A stretch of DNA of 64,000 nucleotides from Actinacidiphila fildesensis (GTDB taxonomy: Bacteria > Actinomycetota > Actinomycetes > Streptomycetales > Streptomycetaceae): NCBI RefSeq assembly GCF_042652185.1, contig NZ_JBHSIX010000002.1, one strand, 5' to 3'. A model generated the notes under the pieces. It did no database searches and was not told the DNA's origin. It worked only from the letters and a program-made list of their open reading frames with translations. Below are positions 43,808-51,164 of this stretch, one piece after another; the stretch's first letter is position 1; every line of letters begins with the position of its first letter. The position numbers were made by a program, and so were the translations under genes.

Positions 43808-44587
43808 TCAATCGCCCGCAGGGAAGCGGTAGTCCAGAACGAACTGGTCAGCGGCCATGATCGTGTCGCAGACCTCGACTACGCGGCCCTCGTGTGTCAT
43901 CGCATCCCGTACGAGATGGATCACCGGGGAGCCTGGGCTGAGAGCCAAGGCAGACGTCTCAGGCTTGGTCGCCAGCCGCGCCCGCACGGTCTCCGTGAAC
44001 TCCGCAAGGGTGTGGCCGTGCTCTTCAAGGCGCGCGTAGATCCCGCCACCACCGGGGTTCTCGGCGAACATCTCCGGGATGTCCTTCACCACGTCCCACG
44101 GCAGGTAGGAGGTCGCTTCCTCCGTCGGAGTGCCATCGCGGAAGTACCGGCGCTTGCGTGCCAGCACCTTCGTTCCGGCCGGCACGTCCAACCTCACTGC
44201 GATCTCAGGCGGAGCGTCAACCGGTCCGATGAAGAGGACGTTCACGCCAGGTTTGCCACCGGACTGCTCAGCTTCTGCCAGGTAGGCGGCCTTCCCTGCC
44301 TTGCGGTGGGCCCGACGGAAGCGGTCGGAGGACTTCCGCTGCACAGGCGGACGGGAGCGGACGAACGATCCCCGCCCATGGTGGGTCTCGATCAGTTGAG
44401 CCGTACGCAGCTCCGCGACTGCCTTGCGTACGGTGCCGGAAGCGGCGGTATAGCGGGCCATCAGGTCCGCTTCACTCGGCACGGCATCGCCGGGCGCCAA
44501 CGTGCCTGCCCGGATCTGTGCGGCGAGGTCACCTGCGATCAGCAGGTACTTCGCCTGGGCCGTAGAAGCCACCTCAGCACTCGCCAT
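43808..44587 (-). CDS. korSA: GntR-family repressor, KorSA-like
   Basis: A 259-residue protein from ATG 44587, preceded by GGAAGG. It has the GntR N-terminal winged helix (AGTLAPGDAVPSEADLMARY, ASGTVRKAVAELRTAQLIET, HGRGSFV) and a UTRA-type ligand domain (about 100-255; VLARKRRYFRDGTPTEEATS, RARLATKPETSALALSPGSP). In pSAM2, KorSA represses the activator pra and its own gene. The identical palindromes here are the likely targets. It is transcribed divergently from the Nudix gene across a 30-bp gap containing site 3. Confidence 0.9.
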   Translation of the reverse strand: MASAEVASTAQAKYLLIAGDLAAQIRAGTLAPGDAVPSEADLMARYTAASGTVRKAVAELRTAQLIETHHGRGSFVRSRPPVQRKSSDRFRRAHRKAGKAAYLAEAEQSGGKPGVNVLFIGPVDAPPEIAVRLDVPAGTKVLARKRRYFRDGTPTEEATSYLPWDVVKDIPEMFAENPGGGGIYARLEEHGHTLAEFTETVRARLATKPETSALALSPGSPVIHLVRDAMTHEGRVVEVCDTIMAADQFVLDYRFPAGD

Positions 44588-44607
44588 AGTCCTTCCCTGT
44601 CTCCTAT

Positions 44608-44623
44608 TCTCCTGTACATGAGT
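44608..44623. promoter_or_regulatory. Putative GntR operator site 3, overlapping the Nudix start codon
   Basis: TCTCCTGTACATGAGT matches site 2 in 15 of 16 positions. Its ATG (44618-44620) is the start codon of the Nudix gene, so repressor binding here would block the Nudix gene's start directly and also affect the divergent GntR gene (autoregulation). Confidence 0.78.
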
Positions 44624-45079
44624 AACAGCCGCCACGAAGCCACGTCAACGCCTCTCCACTCCGTGTCTGTGGCCGGAGTCGTCGTACGGCAAGACGGGCG
44701 TGTCCTGGCAATCAAGCGCGCCGACAACGGAACGTGGGAGCCGCCCGGCGGTGTACTGGAACTCACCGAGACCCTTGAGGACGGCGTTCGTCGGGAGGTC
44801 TACGAGGAGACCGGCATCAAGATCCAGGTCGAGCGGCTGACCGGGGTGTACAAGAACACGGCGCGCGGGATCGTCGCCATCGTGTTCCGCTGCCGTCCCG
44901 AGGGCGGCCAGGAGCAGCTCTCCGACGAGTCCATCGCGGTCGAGTGGCTGACCCCGGACGAGGTGATCGCCAGCATGGGCGAGGTATACGCCGTGCGCAT
45001 CACCGACGCACTCCGCGATGACGCTCCTCATGTCCGCGCACACGATGGGCGCAAGCTGACCAGCTCCATGGACCTCTAA
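44618..45079 (+). CDS. Nudix hydrolase, Pif-like (immunity against redundant transfer)
   Basis: A 153-residue Nudix protein. The Nudix box reads GGVLELTETLEDGVRREVYE followed by ETGI, with all conserved residues. The N-terminus MSNSRHEATSTPLHSVSV is like that of pSAM2-type Pif proteins. In pSAM2 the Pif Nudix protein prevents transfer between cells that already hold the element. The start codon is inside operator site 3, so it may be made as a leaderless or near-leaderless message; no Shine-Dalgarno is visible. A longer in-frame reading from 43778 runs antisense to the GntR gene and is not used. Confidence 0.88.
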   Translation: MSNSRHEATSTPLHSVSVAGVVVRQDGRVLAIKRADNGTWEPPGGVLELTETLEDGVRREVYEETGIKIQVERLTGVYKNTARGIVAIVFRCRPEGGQEQLSDESIAVEWLTPDEVIASMGEVYAVRITDALRDDAPHVRAHDGRKLTSSMDL

Positions 45080-45744
45080 CGACGCCGAGAGCAAGACGGC
45101 CGCATCCTGCGCGGTAGGAGTTTCTCTACTAGATCAAGGCGACTCGCTGCGCTCGCCGCTGGCCCGTAGCTCCGGGCCTCCAGGGTCTGCAAGGCAGTCT
45201 TCTCTCAGAGAGATCAGGGCCGCGCACAGCGCGGCGGCGCCGGCCGTCGCCCGGCGCGGCCTCGCCTCCATGTCTGCGCCACCGGCGGACCGCGCCGGCC
45301 GCCGTCCGCGCCCACAAGGTGGGGAAAGCACAGGTCCGGGGATTCGGGGTAGGCGGTGGCGCGCAGTACCAGCCGACAGGTACAGGCAGTGCCTCCGGCG
45401 GGGGCGCTCCGACTCTGGGATGGCGGAAACCCGGACGGCGACCGCAGGTCGTACGTGGTGAAGGTGGGAGCTGCCATCCCGTCCACCGTCGTCCCAGGCA
45501 GAGCCGAGCAGTCGCGGCCCAGGGCGTCAAGGTCGTTCGTACAGTGGCGCGCTCCACCTTGACGCCCTGAACCACGCCCGCTCCACGAAGTGTGGGACGA
45601 CGGCAGACGGGATGGCAGGCAGGAGCATCGTGGCGAGCGTGCCGGACAAAGCCGCTTCACCACCCTGACGGACCGCCAGCCCTTGACGTCACGGATCCGA
45701 TCGTGAGGTGATCACCAGCGACATCAGCCATACAGGGGTGGGAC
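45080..45744. other. Non-coding region of the AICE with a 14-bp inverted repeat
   Basis: About 665 bp with no convincing gene; the ORFs there are mutually overlapping high-GC frames without ribosome sites. The outstanding feature is an inverted repeat, CAGGGCGTCAAGGT at 45520-45533 with its complement at 45556-45569. The region could hold the transfer locus (clt), a single-strand origin or a terminator for the Nudix gene. Confidence 0.45.
45520..45569. repeat. 14-bp inverted repeat, 22-bp spacer
   Basis: CAGGGCGTCAAGGT and ACCTTGACGCCCTG are perfect complements. The spacer GC content and lack of a T-tract argue against a simple terminator. It is the strongest structure in the non-coding part of the element and a candidate replication or transfer site. 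Confidence 0.7.
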
Positions 45745-45999
45745 ATGATCCGCGACTACGCCGCAGCACAGCAGGATTCACCTTCGCCGAGCCATCTGTT
45801 CCTCATAGCGGCAGGGTTCCTGCTGGGAGGGTTCTACCTCATCTACAGGCAGCGCCAGTGGAAGCAGGAGCCGCCGCGCCTCGGCCAATCAGTGCACGTG
45901 CCCTTCGCGCAGAAGGCATACCTCGTGTGCGGATGGGTGTGCGCGGTCTTTGGAACCATCGCTCTGATCACGGCGGTAGGGGTGGCCGCAACCAACTGA
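45745..45999 (+). CDS. Small two-helix membrane protein at the right end of the AICE (84 aa)
   Basis: From ATG 45745. It has two hydrophobic helices, HLFLIAAGFLLGGFYLIYR and AYLVCGWVCAVFGTIALITA, separated by a polar loop with KQEPPRLGQSVHV. The protein is the last gene before attR and is transcribed away from the transfer operon. Function unknown; it might be cargo or a superinfection or surface factor. The ribosome site (GGGGTGG) is moderate. Confidence 0.65.
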   Translation: MIRDYAAAQQDSPSPSHLFLIAAGFLLGGFYLIYRQRQWKQEPPRLGQSVHVPFAQKAYLVCGWVCAVFGTIALITAVGVAATN

Positions 46000-46234
46000 T
46001 GAGACGCCCGACGGTGGGGGGTGCGCAGCTGGGATCTGACATCGCCGAGTGACAACAACGGCGCCCGACAGACCGCAGCGACCGTCGCGCCCGTAGTTCG
46101 TATCGAGGAGCCGTGCCACAGCCGTGCCAGATCGGGCGGGGACTCACGGGGAATCGCGGTAGCGGGCAGTTCCGGAACGGGATCGTGCCCAGCACCCGCC
46201 TAGCGCAGGTCAGCGCGGATCCTCGACACCCGTC
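46000..46234. other. Right end of the AICE, non-coding
   Basis: About 235 bp between the small membrane gene and attR with no gene seen. Confidence 0.4.
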
Positions 46235-46280
46235 CTCCTAAAGCTGGTGTCGCAGGTTCGAATCCTGCCTGGGGCACACC
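46235..46280. repeat. attR, 46-bp direct repeat of the tRNA-Arg 3' end
   Basis: Exact copy of 35481-35526 (anticodon loop to tRNA end plus four bases). It is not a functional tRNA because the 5' half is absent. The chromosome resumes directly after it. Confidence 0.95.
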
Positions 46281-46287
46281 ATCCGCG

Positions 46288-46321
46288 AGGCCCTCCCGTC
46301 AGCACTGACGGGAGGGCCTTT
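46288..46321. terminator. Hairpin terminator, originally of tRNA-Arg
   Basis: AGGCCCTCCCGTCA and TGACGGGAGGGCCT form a perfect 14-bp stem with a GCAC loop, followed by TTT. It lies just after attR, the place where the tRNA terminator would be before insertion. Confidence 0.9.
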
Positions 46322-46403
46322 CGCGTGGGCGGCGAAGTGGTCGGGATACCAATGGTGCCTGTGTGAATCGTGTGAAATGATCCGGCTCGGCTGACTGCCG
46401 AGG

Positions 46404-48779
46404 GTGGGGACTCCCGCCGAGTCGGCCGACGGGACATCCCGTTCACGCCCTTGGGGGGGCACTATCAAGACTCGTATCGGCGCCGTGACCGGCGCCGCAC
46501 TCCTCGCCGCGCTCGCGATCCCTGCCGTAGGGCAGGTCAGCGCGAACGCGGCGACCACCGATCTCTATGTCAACAACGCCGCCGGCGCCCACTGCACGAA
46601 CGGCGGCACCGGCACGCAGGCCGCACCCTTCTGCACCGTCCAGGCCGCGGCGGACGTCTCGCTGCCGGGCCAGACGGTGCACATCTCGCGGGGTGACTAT
46701 CCGCAGAAGCTGAAGCTCACCAGGTCCGGCACCGCGGACGCGCCGATCACCTTCGTGCACACGACGGTCGACCGGGACGACTCCGACGACCGGGTGTCCA
46801 TCGGCAACCCTGACGCTCCGACACCCGAGAACGGGCTGCTGGTCGCGGGGGCTCAGCACATCCGGGTCCAGAACCTGTCCATCACCGGCACCCTCGAGCC
46901 GATCCTCTTCGACCACGCGACCGACGTCTCGGTGACCCGGGCGAACACGTGGGGCGGCTATGAGGGCACCGCCGCGGTGCGCGTCAGCACCGGCTCCAGC
47001 AAGGTGACCATCGCGGGATCCCAGCTCGGTGGCAGCGACGGCCCCGGCGTCCTGGTCGACGAGGGCGCGACCGGCACGGTCGTCAGCACCAATCAGGTCG
47101 ACACCCGGATCGTGGCGCTGGGCTCGCCCGGCACCGTCGTCGTCGGCAACACGGTGCAGTCGCACTGCAACGACGGGATCACCCTCGCCGGCGCCTCGAC
47201 CGACGCGGTTGTCGAGAACAACGTGATCGACACGGGCGACACCGCCGACTACCCGACCAAGCCCTGCAAGGCAGGTGACTCGGACACCGGGCTGACCATC
47301 TCGGCGGCGGCAGCGCCGACCGCGAAGGTCGACTACAACGTCATCAGCCCGACCAGCGGCGGCCCGGCCTACGACTGGGCCGGCACGACGTACAAGGACC
47401 GGGCCGCCTTCACGACCGCGACCGGCCAGGGCACCCACGACTTCGTCGCCGATCCCACCATGCCGTACGACGGCAAGTCCCCGCAGATCGCCCCCTGGGT
47501 GGACTCGGCGGACGAGAACGCGCCCGGCGTCATCGACCTGGACGCCTGGGGCTGGCCGACGCTGGACGACCCGGTCGTGCCGAACACCGGTACCGGAAGC
47601 GGATTCCACGACCGCGGCGCGATGGAGTTCCAGAACTTCGGCGGCGTCTACACCCCGGCCGGCCCGACCCGCGTGCTCGACACCCGCGAGGGCGTCGGCA
47701 CCGGCGGCGTCAAGGCGCCGGTCCACACCGGTTCCTCGGTCGACCTGCAGCTCGCCGGTGTCGCGGGCCTTCCGGCCACCGGCGTCCAGGCGGTGACGCT
47801 CAACGTCACCGTGGCCAAGCCCTCCAGCGGCGGATTCCTGACGGTGTTCCCGCACGGCGCGCAGCGCCCGACCGCGTCCAACCTCAACTGGACGCCGGGG
47901 ACGACCATCGCCAACCTCGTCACGGTCCCCGTGGTCGACGGCAAGGTCTCCTTCTACGCCGGCGGCACCGCGGGCGCCGTCGATGTGATCGCCGACCTGG
48001 CCGGCTACTACAGCGCCAAGGGCAGCGTCTTCACCTCGGCAGGCCCGTCCCGGGTGCTCGACACCCGTGACGGCACCGGCACCGGCGGCGTCAAGGCCCC
48101 GGTCGCGCAGGGCGGCGCCGTCGACCTCCAGGTGGCCGGCGTCAAGGGCGTACCCGCGCAGGGCGTCACCGCGGTCACCCTGAACGTCACCGTGACGAAC
48201 CCGGTCGGCGGCGGTTTCCTGACCGTCTACCCGCACGGCCAGGAGCGTCCGACCGCGTCGAACGTCAACTGGACCCCGGGCACGACCATCGCCAACCTCG
48301 TCACGGTCCCGGTGATCGACGGCAAGGTCTCGTTCTACGCCGGCGGTCCCACCGGAAGCGTCGACGTGATCGCCGATGTGGCCGGCTACTACAGCGCCAA
48401 GGGGTACAACACCTACCGGCCCGTCGGCCCCTGGCGGATCATGGACACCCGCTCCGACCAGTACGAGGAAGGCGAGCTGATCCGCAAGGCGGGGACCGTC
48501 GCCCCCGGCGCCACCCTGACCCTGTCGGCGCTGCCCGTTCCCGCCACCTCCGTCGTACTGAACGTCACCGTCACGCAGCCCGCGGCCGGCGGCTTCCTGA
48601 CGGCCTACCCGGCCGGCGCGCAGCGTCCGCTTGCGTCGAACATCAACTGGACCCCGGGCCAGACGATTCCGAACCAGGTCGTCGTCCCGGTCGGGGCCAA
48701 CGGCAAGGTCTCGTTCTACAACGGCAGCAAGGGTGCGGTGCACCTGGTGATCGACGTCTTCGGCTACCAGGCCCTCTAG
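46404..48779 (+). CDS. Secreted right-handed beta-helix protein with three C-terminal RVLDTR modules (paralog 1)
   Basis: A ~790-residue exported protein. The signal peptide reads KTRIGAVTGAALLAALAIPA, ending near SANA. The N-terminal domain (~50-410) is a parallel beta-helix starting LYVNNAAGAHCTNGGTGTQA, with motifs APFCTVQAAADVSLPGQTVH and repeated turns. The C-terminal half consists of three ~125-residue modules beginning with VLDTR (for example YTPAGPTRVLDTR) and ending in AGYYS or FGYQA, with VTLNVTV and RPTASNLNW inside. The start is uncertain: GTG 46404 is the longest frame, but a G7 run at 46452-46458 could hide an out-of-frame TTG start equivalent to the MGGIIKTR start of the next paralog. 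Probably extracellular; no enzymatic residues identified. Confidence 0.85.
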   Translation: MGTPAESADGTSRSRPWGGTIKTRIGAVTGAALLAALAIPAVGQVSANAATTDLYVNNAAGAHCTNGGTGTQAAPFCTVQAAADVSLPGQTVHISRGDYPQKLKLTRSGTADAPITFVHTTVDRDDSDDRVSIGNPDAPTPENGLLVAGAQHIRVQNLSITGTLEPILFDHATDVSVTRANTWGGYEGTAAVRVSTGSSKVTIAGSQLGGSDGPGVLVDEGATGTVVSTNQVDTRIVALGSPGTVVVGNTVQSHCNDGITLAGASTDAVVENNVIDTGDTADYPTKPCKAGDSDTGLTISAAAAPTAKVDYNVISPTSGGPAYDWAGTTYKDRAAFTTATGQGTHDFVADPTMPYDGKSPQIAPWVDSADENAPGVIDLDAWGWPTLDDPVVPNTGTGSGFHDRGAMEFQNFGGVYTPAGPTRVLDTREGVGTGGVKAPVHTGSSVDLQLAGVAGLPATGVQAVTLNVTVAKPSSGGFLTVFPHGAQRPTASNLNWTPGTTIANLVTVPVVDGKVSFYAGGTAGAVDVIADLAGYYSAKGSVFTSAGPSRVLDTRDGTGTGGVKAPVAQGGAVDLQVAGVKGVPAQGVTAVTLNVTVTNPVGGGFLTVYPHGQERPTASNVNWTPGTTIANLVTVPVIDGKVSFYAGGPTGSVDVIADVAGYYSAKGYNTYRPVGPWRIMDTRSDQYEEGELIRKAGTVAPGATLTLSALPVPATSVVLNVTVTQPAAGGFLTAYPAGAQRPLASNINWTPGQTIPNQVVVPVGANGKVSFYNGSKGAVHLVIDVFGYQAL

Positions 48780-48795
48780 GTCCTGCCGCGCTGAT

Positions 48796-48830
48796 GCGGC
48801 CCCACCGCCTCCGGGCGGTGGGGCCGCTTT
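48796..48830. terminator. Terminator after paralog 1
   Basis: GCGGCCCCACCGCC and GGCGGTGGGGCCGC form a perfect 14-bp stem with a TCCG loop followed by TTT. Confidence 0.9.
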
Positions 48831-48851
48831 CGGCACTTCATCTCTTCGCCC

Positions 48852-51161
48852 ATGGGGGGCATCATCAAGACGCGAACAGGCATGCTCAGCGCTGCCGTAC
48901 TTCTCGGAGCCATCGCACTGCCGGCCGCCGGAGCACCGGGCGCCGCAGCCGTCCCGGCCAACATCTACGTGGACAACGCGGCCGCGGCCCACTGCTCGAA
49001 CGCCGGCACCGGACTGCAGGACCAGCCGTTCTGCACCGTCCAGGCCGCGGCCGACGCCTCGCTGCCGGGCCAGACGGTGCACATCGCGACGGGGACGTAC
49101 CCCGAGCAGGTCAGCATCACGAAGTCCGGTACGGCCGCGGCCCCGATCACCTTCACCGGCGATGTCTCCGAGTGGGGATCGATACAGGACGCCGCGATCA
49201 TCGGCAGCTACGAAGCGACCGGGGGGACGGCGCGGGCGCTGTCCGTCACCAACGCCGAGCACATCAGGATCAAGGACCTCAACTTCGACGCCGTCGACGA
49301 AGGCGTGCACGTCGAGGGCTCCAAGGACGTCTCCGTCATCAACGGCACGGTGGCCGGGGCCCAGTCGGTCGCGCTGCGCGTGACCGGAGCGTCCGAGGAC
49401 GTCACGCTCGGGAAGTTCAACCTCTGGGCCAACTCCGGCGCCGGCGTCGCTGTCGAGGCCGGTGCCCGGCGCACCGTGGTGACCGGGAACAGCCTCAACG
49501 CGAACGTCAGGGGCATTTCGGTCACGGACGCGCCGAACACGGTCATCGTGGGCAACTCGGTCTACAGCCACTGCCAGGACGGCATCGTGCTGGCCGGTAC
49601 GTCGCCGAACGCGACGATCGAGAACAACGTCGTCACGACGGACAACTATTCGGGAACCTCGGACGGCTGCTCCGCGACCACCCGGGTCATGGTCGAGGCC
49701 GCATCCGTGCCCGGTACCAAGACCGACTACAACGTCATCAACACGTCCAACGGCGAGCAGGCCTACAACTGGTCGGGTACCAAGTACGCCAACCGTGCGG
49801 CGTTCACCACCGCCACCGGACAGGGCGCACGGGACGTCTTCGCCGACCCGACCGTCCCCAACGAGGGCGACCGGCACGCCAAGCCGCTCCCGACGGTCGA
49901 CTCGGCCGACGAGAACGCCCCGGGGATGCTCACCACCGACGTCTACAGGACAGCCGCGCTCGACGACCCGATCACGCCCAACACGGGTACGGGGTCGGGC
50001 TACCGGGACCGCGGTGCGGAGGAGATGGGGAACCTCGGCAGCGTGTACACGCCTGCCGGGCCGACCCGTGTCCTGGACACCCGTGACGGCACCGGCGCTC
50101 CCAAGGGGCTGCTGAACTCGTGGATGGACGTTCAGCTGGGCGGCAAGGCCGGCGTCCCGGCGGCCGGGGTCACCGCGGTGACCCTGAACGTCACCGTGAC
50201 CGGTTCGACCGGCGCGGGCTATCTGAAAGTGTTCGCGGCCGGGACGGGGTCCTTGTCGTCGGTCCTCAACTGGACCGCGGGCGAGACCATCGCGAACCTG
50301 GTCACCGTGCCGGTCAGCGAGGACGGCAAGGTCACGTTCGAGTACTTCGGCGCCGGCATGGGCGCCCACGTGATCGCCGACGTGGAGGGCTACTACAGCG
50401 CCAAGGGCAGCGTCTTCCATGAGACCAGCCCGGCACGCGCCCTGGACACCCGCGACGGCACCGGCGCCCCCAAGGGCGCCGTCAAGGCCGGCGGCACGGT
50501 GAACCTGCAGGTGACGGGCGCCAAGGGCGTACCGGCCAGTGGCGTGACGGCCGTGACCCTGAACGTCACGGTGACCGGCTCCACCGGTCAGGGGTTCCTC
50601 ACGGTGTATCCGCACGGCCAGGCCCGCCCGACGGCGTCGAACATCAACTGGCCGGCCGGGAAGACCATCGCCAACCTGGTGACGGTCCCGGTCGTGGACG
50701 GCAAGGTCGCGCTCTACGTCGCGGGCGGCGGCAACACCACCCAGGTCATCGCCGACGTGGCCGGCTACTTCGACGCCACCGGGCACAACACCTACCGGAG
50801 CTACTTCACCGAGCGGCTCATGGACACCCGGGAGCCGACCACCGACGGCTGCACGGACAAGACGCGCCCGGCGTCCGCCATCCCCGCCGGCGGCACCCTC
50901 GAAATTACCAACTGCCTGCCCTGGGTCACGGGCCTGACGCTCAACGTCACCGTCACCCAGCCCGGCGCCGGCGGCTTCCTGACGGTGTACCCGTCGGGCC
51001 AGGCCCGTCCGCTCGCGTCCAACCTGAACTGGAACGCCGGGGAGACCATCCCCAACGCGGTCGTGGTGAAGGTGGGCAAGGGCGGCAAGGTCGCCTTCTA
51101 CAACGGCAGCACGAAGCCGATCCACCTCGTGGTCGACCAATTCGGCTACCAGGCGGTCTGA
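48852..51161 (+). CDS. Secreted right-handed beta-helix protein with three C-terminal RVLDTR modules (paralog 2)
   Basis: A 769-residue protein homologous along its length to its neighbours. Signal peptide MGGIIKTRTGMLSAAVLLGA with cleavage near GAAAVPA. The beta-helix begins IYVDNAAAAHCSNAGTG and includes DKR-free turns such as EHIRIKDLNFDAVDEGVHVE and NTVIVGNSVYSHCQDGIVLA. Three tail modules start at TRVLDTRDGTGAPKG, ARALDTRDGTGAPKG and ERLMDTREPT, the last ending QFGYQAV. It is separated from paralog 1 by a strong terminator, so it may have its own promoter. No Shine-Dalgarno is obvious before the ATG. Function unknown, likely cell-surface or secreted binding. Confidence 0.87.
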   Translation: MGGIIKTRTGMLSAAVLLGAIALPAAGAPGAAAVPANIYVDNAAAAHCSNAGTGLQDQPFCTVQAAADASLPGQTVHIATGTYPEQVSITKSGTAAAPITFTGDVSEWGSIQDAAIIGSYEATGGTARALSVTNAEHIRIKDLNFDAVDEGVHVEGSKDVSVINGTVAGAQSVALRVTGASEDVTLGKFNLWANSGAGVAVEAGARRTVVTGNSLNANVRGISVTDAPNTVIVGNSVYSHCQDGIVLAGTSPNATIENNVVTTDNYSGTSDGCSATTRVMVEAASVPGTKTDYNVINTSNGEQAYNWSGTKYANRAAFTTATGQGARDVFADPTVPNEGDRHAKPLPTVDSADENAPGMLTTDVYRTAALDDPITPNTGTGSGYRDRGAEEMGNLGSVYTPAGPTRVLDTRDGTGAPKGLLNSWMDVQLGGKAGVPAAGVTAVTLNVTVTGSTGAGYLKVFAAGTGSLSSVLNWTAGETIANLVTVPVSEDGKVTFEYFGAGMGAHVIADVEGYYSAKGSVFHETSPARALDTRDGTGAPKGAVKAGGTVNLQVTGAKGVPASGVTAVTLNVTVTGSTGQGFLTVYPHGQARPTASNINWPAGKTIANLVTVPVVDGKVALYVAGGGNTTQVIADVAGYFDATGHNTYRSYFTERLMDTREPTTDGCTDKTRPASAIPAGGTLEITNCLPWVTGLTLNVTVTQPGAGGFLTVYPSGQARPLASNLNWNAGETIPNAVVVKVGKGGKVAFYNGSTKPIHLVVDQFGYQAV

Positions 51162-51164
51162 GCC

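Larger units (their letters stand above)
35481..46280. mobile_element. Actinomycete integrative and conjugative element (AICE), pSAM2-like, ~10.75 kb
   Basis: The element lies between identical 46-bp att repeats in a tRNA-Arg(CCU) gene. It has the full pSAM2-like gene set: integrase, excisionase, RepSA-like replication initiator, spread proteins, TraB/FtsK-type translocase, GntR-family KorSA-like repressor and a Nudix Pif-like gene. Distinctive cargo is a C5 DNA methyltransferase and several small zinc-binding or membrane proteins. All key genes are intact, so it is probably mobile. Conjugation would move double-stranded DNA by the TraB translocase, as in related elements. Confidence 0.95.

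Noticed and set aside
43778..44617. A long N-terminal extension of the Nudix gene
   Set aside because: It reads antisense through the GntR gene, which has clear domains; the Nudix homology starts only after 44618.
46235..46280. A second tRNA-Arg gene
   Set aside because: Only the 3' half from the anticodon loop is present. It is attR of the integrative element, not a tRNA gene.
46443..51140. A very long minus-strand open frame (over 1500 codons) opposite the beta-helix genes
   Set aside because: It is an antisense high-GC artefact: plus-strand genes have signal peptides, conserved modules and paralogous alignments, while the minus reading is low-complexity Arg/Gly/Val text with no family.
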